From Chitinophaga vietnamensis (GTDB taxonomy: Bacteria; Bacteroidota; Bacteroidia; Chitinophagales; Chitinophagaceae), in the NCBI RefSeq assembly GCF_902167635.1, contig NZ_CABHMS010000004.1, forward strand, positions 186,001 through 250,000: a stretch of DNA of 64,000 nt, given 5' to 3'. The stretch's first letter is position 1, and every line of letters begins with the position of its first letter. Positions 33,543 to 42,214 of the stretch are shown here, one piece after another. The notes below the pieces were generated by a model. It was given only the letters and a program-made list of their open reading frames with translations. It was not told the origin of the DNA and did not search any database. The position numbers were made by a program, and so were the translations under genes.

Positions 33543-35599
33543 TCAATATCGTCAACAAAAAAATCGGTAAATTACTATCGTCATTGCAGTCCATATCCTG
33601 TGATGAAAGAGCCATGGTTACCAACGACTATCCTGAAACACCTTTTGATGATATCGCCTTTTCTCTTTCTGGTGGCGGATTCCGGGCGGCGGCGTACGGT
33701 CTCGGTGTGATCTCCCTGCTGCACTACATCCGCCTTGATGCGCATCATGATGCGGAGGAGCCTACCTTGCTTCACAAGGTGCGCTTTATGTCATCCGCCT
33801 CCGGCGGTACTTTCACGCTGTTGCTATATGCGGCAGCCTTGCGGAAAGGCATTTCTTTTGAGGCTTACTACCATCATCTCAATCAACAGATCAGTGGCGA
33901 AGTGCTGCTGCAGGAGGCGATCCGCATCCTGAAAGCAGATGATGAGTGGAAAGAGGCAGGCAAGACCCGCAACCTGATCAACGCATTTGCCAAAGCATAT
34001 CATCAGCAATTGTTGTCATTTATGGGAGAGGAAGATACCCGTATCCTGGCGTCGTTGATGGCTCCTGCCATGCAGGTCGCCACCAGCCAGCATTTGCAGG
34101 AGGTGTGTTTCAATGCCACCGATTTTTATTCGGGGCTGTCGTTCCGCTTCCAGGTGGGGGTCAGCGGCGAGGATACGCATCCCGGCCGTTTTGGCAATAA
34201 CAGCATCTCCCTGAATGTAAGCACGGAAGTGCCCGGATCATCGATGGAGATCATCAGCAAGATCAGGCTGGCAGATGTGTTGGCGGCTTCCTCCTGCTTC
34301 CCCATTGGATTTGAGCCGATCGTATTCCCGAATGATTTCCTGTATCCGTCGGGGCCCTCAGCTCCTGAACTGAAACAGGCACTTTACCTGCGCACTTATA
34401 GCTGGGATGATCGAAAGACGGCCGCTGAAAACGCCCTCAGCACGCGCGCGCCGAAAGAAAAGGCTTTTGTGGATAATGGCGTTTTCGGTTTGATGGATGG
34501 TGGTATCTGCGATAACCAGGGTATCTACAGCATGATACTGGCCAATGAACGCCGTATCCGCAATGATCATAAAGGTTTCGACCTGATGATGGTGAGCGAT
34601 GTGAGCAGCTATCTGATGACGCCCTTCAAAATCCCTGAAGTGCAAACAAACCAGCCGTGGATGAAGCAATCCCCTGATTATTATTTCCAGAAAGTGACGC
34701 ATTGGTGGTGGCTGGTGAAAGACCGCGGCAATTTTGTGCTTTCGGTAGTGATATTACTTGCCTTGCTTATGATGGTACCTGTATTCATAGAAGGGCCGCG
34801 TTTGTCGTCCATCATGCTGCTGGTGATCGGCCTTGGACAGCTGGCTGCGGCTATCTACGCCGGGCGTGTATTCCGCCGTTTCCGGGATAAAAATATATTG
34901 GTGGAAAAAGTGTTAGAGAAAAAAGACCTGTATGATGTGATCACCTCCCAATGGCCGCCGGAGAAAAATTTCACGAACAACATGGTGGGCAAAGTCACGG
35001 AATATATGCAGCATGTGCAGCTGGGGCCTATCCTGCAGATGCTCAACGCCCGCCTGCAATCCGCCATCAGCATGACCAGCGACGTTTTCCTGAAGCAGGT
35101 ACGCCGCCTGATCTACGATGAATTTTATGACGACCGGAGCTTCCGTTTCAAACGTATTTCCAGTCTGATCTATACCCTCACCTATACGAACGATAAACGC
35201 CGCCGCACACGTAAGCCCACCCTCGATTCCAGCGATACCACCCCCGAAAAAAAAGCGGCCTTCCTGAAAGAAGCTGCGCGGCATCTGGCGGTAACGCCTG
35301 CTTTACAATCCGCAGCAGAACTGGCCTACAGCACCGGCACCACCCTGTGGTTTGAAGTGAAGCCCGATGCGCCGCCCAACAAAGACAAGCGCCGCGCCGT
35401 AGTGGCCTGCGGGCAATTCACTACCTGCTTCCGCCTGCTCGAATATGCCTTGGCATTAAAATATACCCGCTATTTCGATTCCCTGGAAAGCCGCTACCAG
35501 AAAAGGATTGAGCTGATGATAGGTCAGCTGGCGCCGCTCGCGGATGCATTCAGGGAAGATCCGTATTATTTGTATGAGAAGATGGAGAAGGGGCAATAA
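33539..35599 (+). CDS. Patatin-like phospholipase, membrane-anchored
   Basis: Patatin-fold lipid hydrolase of up to 686 aa. Oxyanion-hole motif SGGGFRAA is at residues 44-51. The nucleophile motif reads SASGG (Ser88), a deviation from GxSxG, where the first Gly is Ser. The dyad Asp lies in MDGG (Asp320). Two membrane helices (about 390-440) split the catalytic part from a helical C-terminal region. The GTG start at 33539 overlaps the YihY/BrkB stop (GTGA). An alternative ATG is at 33614, which would still keep the whole catalytic domain. Coupling to a BrkB protein suggests an envelope-lipid role. Confidence 0.85.
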   Translation: MINIVNKKIGKLLSSLQSISCDERAMVTNDYPETPFDDIAFSLSGGGFRAAAYGLGVISLLHYIRLDAHHDAEEPTLLHKVRFMSSASGGTFTLLLYAAALRKGISFEAYYHHLNQQISGEVLLQEAIRILKADDEWKEAGKTRNLINAFAKAYHQQLLSFMGEEDTRILASLMAPAMQVATSQHLQEVCFNATDFYSGLSFRFQVGVSGEDTHPGRFGNNSISLNVSTEVPGSSMEIISKIRLADVLAASSCFPIGFEPIVFPNDFLYPSGPSAPELKQALYLRTYSWDDRKTAAENALSTRAPKEKAFVDNGVFGLMDGGICDNQGIYSMILANERRIRNDHKGFDLMMVSDVSSYLMTPFKIPEVQTNQPWMKQSPDYYFQKVTHWWWLVKDRGNFVLSVVILLALLMMVPVFIEGPRLSSIMLLVIGLGQLAAAIYAGRVFRRFRDKNILVEKVLEKKDLYDVITSQWPPEKNFTNNMVGKVTEYMQHVQLGPILQMLNARLQSAISMTSDVFLKQVRRLIYDEFYDDRSFRFKRISSLIYTLTYTNDKRRRTRKPTLDSSDTTPEKKAAFLKEAARHLAVTPALQSAAELAYSTGTTLWFEVKPDAPPNKDKRRAVVACGQFTTCFRLLEYALALKYTRYFDSLESRYQKRIELMIGQLAPLADAFREDPYYLYEKMEKGQ

Positions 35600-35608
35600 T
35601 ATAATTTT

Positions 35609-36115
35609 CATATCTGTCGCCCCATGGGGGCGGTATATTGGTAGCAAAAAATGTGATCTCCATATCTGTCGCCCCATGGGGGCGGTATATTGGTAGCAAA
35701 AAAATGTGATCTCCATATCTGTCGCCCCATGGGGGCGGTATATTGGTAGCAAAAAATGTGATCTCCATATCTGTCGCCCCATGGGGGCGGTATATTGGTA
35801 GCAAAAAAATGTGATCTCCATATCTGTCGCCCCATGGGGGCGTCATATTGGTAGCCAATAATGTGATCTCCATATCTGTCGCCTCATCGGGCGTCATATT
35901 GGTAGCCAATAATGTGATCTCCATATCTGTCGCCTCATCGGGCGGTATATTGGTAGCCAATAATGTGATCTCCATATCTGTCGCCCCATAGGGGCGATAT
36001 ATTGGTAGCCAATAATGTGATCTTCATATCTGTCGCCCCACAGGGGCGGTATATTGGTAGCCAATAATGTAATCTTCATATCTGTCGCCCCATAGGGGCG
36101 ATATCTTTCTATATT
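35609..36115. repeat. REP-like array A, ten units of 51-53 bp
   Basis: Ten units begin at 35609, 35661, 35714, 35766, 35819, 35871, 35922, 35973, 36025 and 36077. Each has CATATCTGTCGCCCC, then a 2-4 nt turn, GGGGCG, then TATATTGGTAGC and an A-rich spacer. Units 1-4 are almost identical and alternate between six and seven A, giving periods 52/53/52/53. Units 5-10 diverge towards the transposase gene. Read on the minus strand the unit is GCTACC-AATATA-CCGCCCC-turn-GGGGCG, the same orientation as that gene. The last unit touches its stop codon. Confidence 0.93.
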
Positions 36116-36567
36116 GGTTTAAAAATATATCGTTCATCAAATGCTATTTCAAATTTTTGGAGCATATCGACATATTCTTCAATGAAGGATTTTTTTGAAT
36201 GATGTTTTTCCTGATTCTTGATATATTTAATAACATTGTCTAAATGCGACCTGGAATAGGAAAATACACCGAAGCCTTCCTGCCATTCAAACTTTCCGCG
36301 TACTAAACGCCGACCATTAATCCATTTTGTAGAGCATGATTTTATTTGATTAACTAGTGTGGATATCGCTTCCGTGGGCCGCATCCCAATGAGAATATGT
36401 ACATGATCTGGCATACCGTTGATTATACACAGTTTATGACCACGATTTTGAATAGTTCCTGTAATAAACTTATATAATTCGTCTTTTAAAATTGGAGTGA
36501 TGAGTGATTGTCTGTTTTTGACCGCAAATACAATATGCAAATGGATCTGAGAATAGGTATTACTCAT
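36109..36567 (-). CDS. IS200/RAYT-like Y1 transposase
   Basis: Single-strand DNA transposase of the HUH Y1 family (IS200/IS605 or REP-associated type), 152 aa from ATG 36567; the frame extends to a TTG at 36591. The metal-binding motif is His55-Val-His57, and the catalytic Tyr is Tyr115 in KYIKNQ (Y-x3-Q with Gln119). It has no TnpB or IS-type partner and sits between two arrays of palindromic repeats that point away from it. This is the arrangement of REP-associated tyrosine transposases. Base composition is visibly more AT-rich than its neighbours, suggesting transfer. All key residues are intact, so it may be active. Confidence 0.9.
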   Translation of the reverse strand: MSNTYSQIHLHIVFAVKNRQSLITPILKDELYKFITGTIQNRGHKLCIINGMPDHVHILIGMRPTEAISTLVNQIKSCSTKWINGRRLVRGKFEWQEGFGVFSYSRSHLDNVIKYIKNQEKHHSKKSFIEEYVDMLQKFEIAFDERYIFKPI

Positions 36568-36610
36568 TTTGATTAGTTTTTGGGTTAACAAATTTTATTG
36601 TATTTAGATT

Positions 36611-36975
36611 ACGAACATTCCGCCCCGCTGGGGCGGAGTTGGTAGATTACATTTTTTGCTACCAATATGTCGCCCCGCTGGGGCGGAGTTGGTAGATTAC
36701 ATTTTTTGCTACCAATATTCCGCCCCGGTGGGGCGGAGTTGGTAGATTACATTTTTTGCTACCAATATTCCGCCCCGGTGGGGCGGAGTTTGTAGGTCGC
36801 ATTTTTTTTGCTACCAATATATCGCCCCGCTGGGGCGGAGTTTGTAGATCACATTTTTGCTACCGATATTCCGCCCCGCTGGGGCGATGTTTGTGGCTCG
36901 CATTTTTTTGCTACCAATATGTCGCCCCGCTGGGGCGATAGAATAGATATGAAGATCACATTGTTTACCAACATG
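36611..36975. repeat. REP-like array B, seven units of 49-52 bp
   Basis: Hairpins CGCCCC-GCT/GGT-GGGGCG begin at 36621, 36671, 36721, 36771, 36823, 36872 and 36923. The unit reads GCTACCAATAT, hairpin, GAGTTGGTAGATTACATT, T-run on the plus strand, so the array points opposite to array A and away from the transposase gene. The distal end (36935-36975) switches to a GATATGAAGATCACATT spacer like that of array A, then decays. Confidence 0.92.
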
Positions 36976-36992
36976 GTGCTTCGGCGATGACA

Positions 36993-39119
36993 CTATTCTG
37001 CTATAATATTAAACCCCGCATCCATCACTATCTTCCCTTCTTTCTCGCTACCATCGGGCATTTTAAGGCCTTTTATCTTCATGGTTTTGCCTTTGGTGAT
37101 GAGGTCGGATAATTGTTTATCGCTGAGTTTTTTGCCGAATAATTCAAAGGGTATTTTGAAACCGCAAATGTTGAAGTTGGCGCAGCCGTAGGCGGTGTGG
37201 CCTTTCTTCAGGGGATGGGCTTTGCATTTCGGGCATTGCAGGGTATCCGGCGCGGCAACTGGCGGCTTGGGAGCGCGTGGCTTGCGTTCTTTTTTGGGCG
37301 CTTCTTCTTTCGCTGGCGGCGGCGCTTCCGGCGCGATAGTGATCACTTTGTAGGCATTGGTTTTCACTTCCTGCGTGAGGTCCACCACCATTTGTATGAG
37401 CTCCTGTTTGAAGGTATCGAGGGTGTATTCCCCTTTTTCGATGAGGCGCAGTTTGCGTTCCCACTGGCCGGTAAGCTCGGGGCTTTTGAGTATTTCTGTT
37501 TGTATGGTATCGATGAGGTCTATACCGGTTTGAGTGGCGTAGATGTTCTTTTTCTTTTTGTCGATGTATTTTCTTTTGAACAATGTTTCGATAATATTGG
37601 CGCGGGTGGAGGGACGGCCGATGCCGTTATCTTTCAGCAGTTCGCGCATCTCTTCATCATCCACCTGCTTGCCGGCGGTTTCCATGGCACGGAGTAAAGT
37701 GGCTTCTGTAAAGGGTTTGGGCGGTGTGGTTTTACCCTGGTGCACGCGTGGTTCGTGTGGGCCGCTTTCTCCCACTATAAATACGGGAATGATCTTTTCT
37801 TCTTCTTCTTCGCCTTCTTTTTTAGCCGTCTGATCGTTGGCGTACACTTCTTTCCAGCCGGGCTCGATGATCTGTTTGCCGGTGGCTTTGAATTCCACCT
37901 GGCCTACCTTGCCGAGTACGGTGGTGTTGGATATCTTACACTCCGGATAGAAGGCGGCGATGAAGCGGCGTGTAACGAGATCGTATATACGTTTTTCTTC
38001 GAGCGGTAAGCCTTCCGGATATACGCCTGTGGGGATGATGGCGTGGTGATCGGTTACCTTTTTATCGTCGAAAACGGTTTTGAGCTTGGGGATGGGCTTC
38101 GCCAATATGGGCGCGGTGAGCGCGGCATAGGGCGTGAGGTCCTGCATGATGCCGGCGATCTTGGGGTGCAGGTCTTCCGAGAGGTAGGTGGTATCTACTC
38201 TGGGGTAGGTGACCAGTTTCTTCTCGTAGAGGTTCTGGATATATTTAAGTGTATCGTCGGCGGAGAAGGCGTAGCGTTTGTTGGCGTCTACCTGCAGGGC
38301 GGTGAGGTCGTACAGGCGCGGGTTTCCTTCTTTGCCTTCTTTTTTCTCGAAGGAGGTGATTTCGAAGAGATGTTCTTTGAGATAGGCGAGGCCTTTGTTG
38401 GCCTTCTCTATATTTTTGAGCCGCTCGATGGTGGCGGTAAATTCAGTTTCGCGGTAGATGGTTTTGAGTTCCCAGTATTCCTCTATCACAAATGCGTTGA
38501 TCTCTTTCTGGCGGGCTACGATCATGGCGAGGGTAGGGGTTTGTACGCGTCCGATGGAGAGCACTACTTTTCCTACGGCAAATTTTTTAGTGAAGAGACG
38601 GGTAGCGTTCATGCCAAGGAGCCAGTCGCCGATGGCGCGGGCGCTGCCGGCGGCGTACAGGTTATTGTACTGGTCTGCCTCTTTGAGATGCTGGAAACCA
38701 TTGCGGATGGCTTCTTCCGTGAGGGAGGATATCCACAGTCTTTTTACCGGGGCGGTGCATTTTGCTTTGAGCAGCACCCAGCGTTGTATCAGTTCGCCTT
38801 CCTGGCCGGCATCGCCGCAGTTGATCACTTCCTCACATTGTTGTACCAGCTGTTCAATAACTTTGAACTGCTTTTCCACGCCATTATTTTCTATGAGTTT
38901 GATACCGAAGCTGGGCGGGATCATGGGGAGGTCTTCCAGCCGCCAGTATTTCCATTGTTCGTAGTAATCGTGCGGTTCTTTGAGGGTACAAAAATGCCCG
39001 AAGGTCCAGGTTACCTGGTAGCCATTACCTTCGTAATAGCCGTCCTTACGTTGTTTTGCTCCTATCACTGTTGCAATATCCCTTGCCACGCTGGGTTTTT
39101 CTGCAATGCAAACCCTCAT
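36993..39119 (-). CDS. topB: DNA topoisomerase III (type IA)
   Basis: Type IA topoisomerase of 708 aa that cuts and passes single strands, resolving recombination and replication intermediates. The Toprim domain has Glu7 in AEKPS and DAGQEGE (103-109). The catalytic Tyr305 is in VTYPRVDTTYL. QTPTLAMI (193-200) is typical. The C-terminus holds a basic, Pro/Lys-rich linker and one four-Cys zinc ribbon (CPKC...C...C). No conjugation genes are nearby, so it need not belong to a mobile element. An inverted repeat lies just upstream. Confidence 0.92.
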   Translation of the reverse strand: MRVCIAEKPSVARDIATVIGAKQRKDGYYEGNGYQVTWTFGHFCTLKEPHDYYEQWKYWRLEDLPMIPPSFGIKLIENNGVEKQFKVIEQLVQQCEEVINCGDAGQEGELIQRWVLLKAKCTAPVKRLWISSLTEEAIRNGFQHLKEADQYNNLYAAGSARAIGDWLLGMNATRLFTKKFAVGKVVLSIGRVQTPTLAMIVARQKEINAFVIEEYWELKTIYRETEFTATIERLKNIEKANKGLAYLKEHLFEITSFEKKEGKEGNPRLYDLTALQVDANKRYAFSADDTLKYIQNLYEKKLVTYPRVDTTYLSEDLHPKIAGIMQDLTPYAALTAPILAKPIPKLKTVFDDKKVTDHHAIIPTGVYPEGLPLEEKRIYDLVTRRFIAAFYPECKISNTTVLGKVGQVEFKATGKQIIEPGWKEVYANDQTAKKEGEEEEEKIIPVFIVGESGPHEPRVHQGKTTPPKPFTEATLLRAMETAGKQVDDEEMRELLKDNGIGRPSTRANIIETLFKRKYIDKKKKNIYATQTGIDLIDTIQTEILKSPELTGQWERKLRLIEKGEYTLDTFKQELIQMVVDLTQEVKTNAYKVITIAPEAPPPAKEEAPKKERKPRAPKPPVAAPDTLQCPKCKAHPLKKGHTAYGCANFNICGFKIPFELFGKKLSDKQLSDLITKGKTMKIKGLKMPDGSEKEGKIVMDAGFNIIAE

Positions 39120-39120
39120 T

Positions 39121-39212
39121 ATTTGATTATTTAGTTATTTGGTTATTTATTTATTCATTTATTTCTGCGGTAGCAAAATAAATAAATAACCAAATATCCA
39201 AATGACTAAATA
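39121..39212. repeat. Imperfect inverted repeat of TTATTTGG steps
   Basis: The left arm ATTTAGTTATTTGGTTATTT pairs with a right arm of AAATAACCAAAT-type steps ending GACTAAAT, with a 30-nt or so centre. The right arm contains the stop codon of the CheY-like gene on the minus strand. Same sequence class as 7550. Confidence 0.65.
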
Positions 39213-39616
39213 TGAAAGAGATGTTTCCATTTATTCTCCAGGATATTCCGGATACCATCGCAGAGATCGGTGAAGGAGCTGGGTTTGGTCATGAAAAACT
39301 GGGCGCCGAGTTTTTGCGCGTCGGAGAAATCTTCCCGGAGGGCAGAGGTAGATAACATCACGATCTGGGTGAGTTTCAGGTGCGCCATTTTTTTGAGTGC
39401 GGTAAGGCACTCTTTGCCGTTCATTACCGGCATGTTCAGATCCAGGAATATGTAGTCAGGTACAGTGATCTTTTTTTCTTTCAACAGGCGGACGGCTTCT
39501 ACGCCGCTTTCGCAGGTGAGCGCTACACTGCCTGGTGAGACTTCACGGATAGCATCACAAAAAAATTGTCTGTCATCTGCATCGTCGTCGATCATTAAGA
39601 TAGTTTGTGCTTGCAT
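39206..39616 (-). CDS. Single-domain CheY-like response regulator
   Basis: Stand-alone receiver of 136 aa: DDDADD acidic pocket (residues 10-15), FLDLNMPVMNG with phospho-Asp, LST, and TKPSSF with the conserved Lys. It has no output domain, so it acts by protein interaction or in a phosphorelay. The partner kinase is not adjacent. Its stop codon is in the arm of an inverted repeat. Confidence 0.88.
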   Translation of the reverse strand: MQAQTILMIDDDADDRQFFCDAIREVSPGSVALTCESGVEAVRLLKEKKITVPDYIFLDLNMPVMNGKECLTALKKMAHLKLTQIVMLSTSALREDFSDAQKLGAQFFMTKPSSFTDLCDGIRNILENKWKHLFHI

Positions 39617-39785
39617 AATGGTTACATTTATAGGTGCAGATAATAGGCGGTTCCCCTTGTTTGTCTTAGTTCCTCTGATACGGTCCGTTAAAGATAATCA
39701 AATGATCATTAATAACACATTAATTTATATCGTATGTGGGAACATCTAATAATGCCATATGGGAAGGAATGACAACTATCATGTT

Positions 39786-39813
39786 TTGCAAAAGTATTTT
39801 ATCACTACCTTTG
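39786..39813 (+). promoter_or_regulatory. Predicted promoter of the copper-related operon
   Basis: TTG (39786-39788) and TACCTTTG (39806-39813) with 17 nt between them match the Bacteroidota -33/-7 consensus. The start codon of the first operon gene is 27 nt after the -7 box. Confidence 0.6.
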
Positions 39814-39839
39814 CGCGGAAACACTGATACTATAGCAAA

Positions 39840-40226
39840 ATGCGGAAACACCTGATCACGGCCTTCTTCTTGCTGCTCTGGCTTTGCCAGCTGTCGGGCC
39901 GTTACCTGGTGATGCTCGAATTTTACATCAATCAATCCTATGTTGCGGCCAATCTCTGCGAAAACCGCGATAAACCACAACTGCATTGTAACGGTAAATG
40001 TCACCTGAGAAAGCAATTGAGCGAAGAAGAAAAGCGTAACCAGGAAAGCCCGGAACGCCGCGCAGAAAATAAGAGCGAAATATTCTACGCTTCCTGCTTT
40101 ATCGATCATCTCTTTCAACCCGCACAATTTGAAACATCAAATACTTATACTATTCCCAATAATGTTGGAAGCCCTGTAGATCAACCCCAGTCTATATTCC
40201 ATCCTCCCGGCATCACCTGCTGCTAA
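39840..40226 (+). CDS. Small Cys/His-rich envelope protein (CHLRKQ type)
   Basis: Unnamed family seen in Bacteroidota, 128 aa. A hydrophobic N-terminal segment (residues 4-18) probably anchors or exports it. The signature NLCENRDKPQLHCNGKCHL carries Cys40, Cys50, Cys54 and His55, and the protein ends in Cys-Cys. These suit a soft metal such as copper. It leads the operon with MbnP, a di-heme peroxidase-like protein and a CDICGC outer-membrane protein. The metal role is inferred from motif and context. Confidence 0.72.
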   Translation: MRKHLITAFFLLLWLCQLSGRYLVMLEFYINQSYVAANLCENRDKPQLHCNGKCHLRKQLSEEEKRNQESPERRAENKSEIFYASCFIDHLFQPAQFETSNTYTIPNNVGSPVDQPQSIFHPPGITCC

Positions 40227-40348
40227 TATCTTCTTTCCTGAAATTTATTTTTTCTGACAGACGAATAAACGTCTGACCACCACCTTTTTATTGTGTTGCT
40301 GCTGATGAAATTTCAGCGGCAGGATCACTATTGTCTAAAAAAAAACTT

Positions 40349-41161
40349 ATGCGATCATTTAAATATATACCCGCCATCCTCTGCATTTTATTTTTAGCTG
40401 CCTGTTCAAAAAAAGATGACCCGACGCCTTCCAATACCAATACCATGGCCACTTTGTCGATACAGTTCGACAATATCGCCGGCAGCAAAAACCTCCAACT
40501 GAATACCGGCACTTATGTAAATGCTTCCGGCGAGAGCTTTAAAGTGTCCTTGTTACAATATTATATCAGCAATATCAAAGTAACGAATGCTAACGGCAAC
40601 GTATACACGGTACCGCAAGATAGCAGCTACTTCCTCGTGAAAGAGGCCGATGCCGCTTCACAATTTGTGAAAGTGCGCGTGCCTGCGGGCGATTATACAT
40701 CGCTGAGCTTTATCCTCGGCGTGGATAGTTTGCGCAACACGATGGATATCAGCCGCCGCACGGGCGTGCTGGATCCCGCCACCGGCATGGATAATGGCAT
40801 GTACTGGGGCTGGAACAGTGGCTATATCTTTTTCAAGATGGAAGGCACGGCTGATGCTGCGCCATTGGACCCCAGCGGCCAGCATAAGTTCCGGTATCAC
40901 ATCGGCGGCTTTGGCGGCTATTCCGCGCCAACGATCAATAATATCCACACGATCGCCATCGACCTCAATACCGGCGGCATCCCGAAAGTGCGCCAGGGCC
41001 GCGAAGCTAATGTGCACCTGATGGTAGACGTGCTCAAGATGTTCAATGGCAGCACCAATGTGAGCATCGCTAAAAACCCTACGGTGATGTTCAGCGATTT
41101 CAGCGTGCTGGTAGCCAATAATTTTTCAGGGATGTTTAGTCACGATCACACGGAAAATTGA
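40349..41161 (+). CDS. MbnP-family lipoprotein
   Basis: Predicted copper-associated lipoprotein of 270 aa. The lipobox is FLAAC with Cys19. The core shows the MbnP pattern YYISNIKVT, then NGMYWGWNSGYIFFKMEG, whose Trp residues are of the kind converted to kynurenine by the partner MbnH in methanotroph MbnP. ATG 40349 starts the signal peptide; a TTG at 40331 is less likely. The MbnH-like gene begins 5 nt after the stop, so they are co-translated. Copper binding is known for the family but inferred here. Confidence 0.83.
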   Translation: MRSFKYIPAILCILFLAACSKKDDPTPSNTNTMATLSIQFDNIAGSKNLQLNTGTYVNASGESFKVSLLQYYISNIKVTNANGNVYTVPQDSSYFLVKEADAASQFVKVRVPAGDYTSLSFILGVDSLRNTMDISRRTGVLDPATGMDNGMYWGWNSGYIFFKMEGTADAAPLDPSGQHKFRYHIGGFGGYSAPTINNIHTIAIDLNTGGIPKVRQGREANVHLMVDVLKMFNGSTNVSIAKNPTVMFSDFSVLVANNFSGMFSHDHTEN

Positions 41162-41166
41162 TCGTC

Positions 41167-42204
41167 ATGACCCGGAAACATGCTACCATACTGATGGCGA
41201 TCGTACTGTGTGTTGCGGCATGCAGCAAAAGCAATGATATCATTGCAAAGTTTACCGGCTTCCAACAGCCGGTAAACTTTCCCGCGCCGGTGTATAATAT
41301 GTCCGCCAATCCGCTTACCCAGGCGGGTTTTGAGCTGGGGCGCAAGCTGTTTTATGAGCCGCGTCTCTCCCGTAATAATACCATCTCCTGCGGGGATTGC
41401 CATATACAAACATCTGCCTTCACGCATCACGGGCATGATGTGAGCCACGGCATCGACGACCGTCTCGGCAGCCGCAATGCGCCACCGGTGATGAACCTGG
41501 CCTGGCATAACACCTTTATGCTCGATGGCGGCGTGTTTGATCTCGACCTGCTGCCCATTGCGCCCATCACCAATCCGGTGGAAATGGATGAAACGCTGGA
41601 TAACATACTGAAGAAACTACGTGCCCAGCCTGCCTATCCGGCCCTGTTCAGGAAAGCGTTCGGCACGGAAGAGATCACCAGCGCACGCATGATGAAAGCC
41701 CTATCGCAGTTCATGATCATGCTGGTGAGCGACCAGTCGAAATACGACCATGTGATGCGCCACGAAGGCGCCTCCTTCACCGCCGATGAACAGGCAGGAT
41801 ATGAGTTGTACAAAGCTAAATGCAGCAGCTGCCATGCAGAACCATTGTTTACCGACAATTCTTTCCGCAACAATGGCATCGGCATAGGGCCTAACAATGA
41901 TGAAGGCAGGTACCTGGTTACGCTCAAGGCGGCCGACAAATACAAGTTCAAAGTGCCTAGTCTGCGCAACCTGCGCTACACCGCGCCGTATATGCACGAT
42001 GGCCGCCTTCGTACGCTGGATGCCGTGCTGGATCATTACACCTCCGAAGTACAGGACGGGCCTACACTCGATCCGCTGCTGAAACAGAACGGTCAGCCCG
42101 GCATCTCCCTCACCGCAATGGAGAAAACCAGGCTGCTGGCCTTTCTCAACACTTTGAACGATTCTTCTTTTATCCGTGATAAAAGATTTTCAGAACAACC
42201 TTAA
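41167..42204 (+). CDS. Di-heme cytochrome c peroxidase-like (MbnH-like) lipoprotein
   Basis: Periplasm-facing lipoprotein of 345 aa in the bacterial CcP/MauG family. Lipobox ends at Cys19 (VAAC). Two c-type heme motifs, CGDCH (75-79) and CSSCH (219-223), are present, with the C-terminal pattern PSLRNLRYTAPYMHDG. Next to MbnP, the family is expected to use peroxide-derived high-valent heme to modify a Trp of that protein. A generic peroxidase is the alternative. ATG 41167 gives a proper signal peptide. It lies 5 nt after MbnP and 10 nt before the next gene. Confidence 0.87.
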   Translation: MTRKHATILMAIVLCVAACSKSNDIIAKFTGFQQPVNFPAPVYNMSANPLTQAGFELGRKLFYEPRLSRNNTISCGDCHIQTSAFTHHGHDVSHGIDDRLGSRNAPPVMNLAWHNTFMLDGGVFDLDLLPIAPITNPVEMDETLDNILKKLRAQPAYPALFRKAFGTEEITSARMMKALSQFMIMLVSDQSKYDHVMRHEGASFTADEQAGYELYKAKCSSCHAEPLFTDNSFRNNGIGIGPNNDEGRYLVTLKAADKYKFKVPSLRNLRYTAPYMHDGRLRTLDAVLDHYTSEVQDGPTLDPLLKQNGQPGISLTAMEKTRLLAFLNTLNDSSFIRDKRFSEQP

Positions 42205-42214
42205 GCCAGGAAAA

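Noticed and set aside
35456-35975. Repetitive peptide ORFs reading through array A (MEITLLATNI-type repeats)
   Set aside because: Unit periods of 51-53 bp shift the reading frame, so no repeat peptide is kept in frame; they are by-products of the DNA repeat.
35609-36950. CRISPR-like regularly spaced repeats
   Set aside because: The spacers are near-identical between units, the palindrome is the constant part, and no cas gene is present. The structure fits REP arrays.
36993-39119. topB as marker of an integrative conjugative element
   Set aside because: No relaxase, tra genes, integrase or attachment repeats nearby; the gene looks like ordinary chromosome content.
38043-39134. 363-codon ORF opposite topoisomerase III
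   Set aside because: Shadow of topB, which has intact catalytic motifs.
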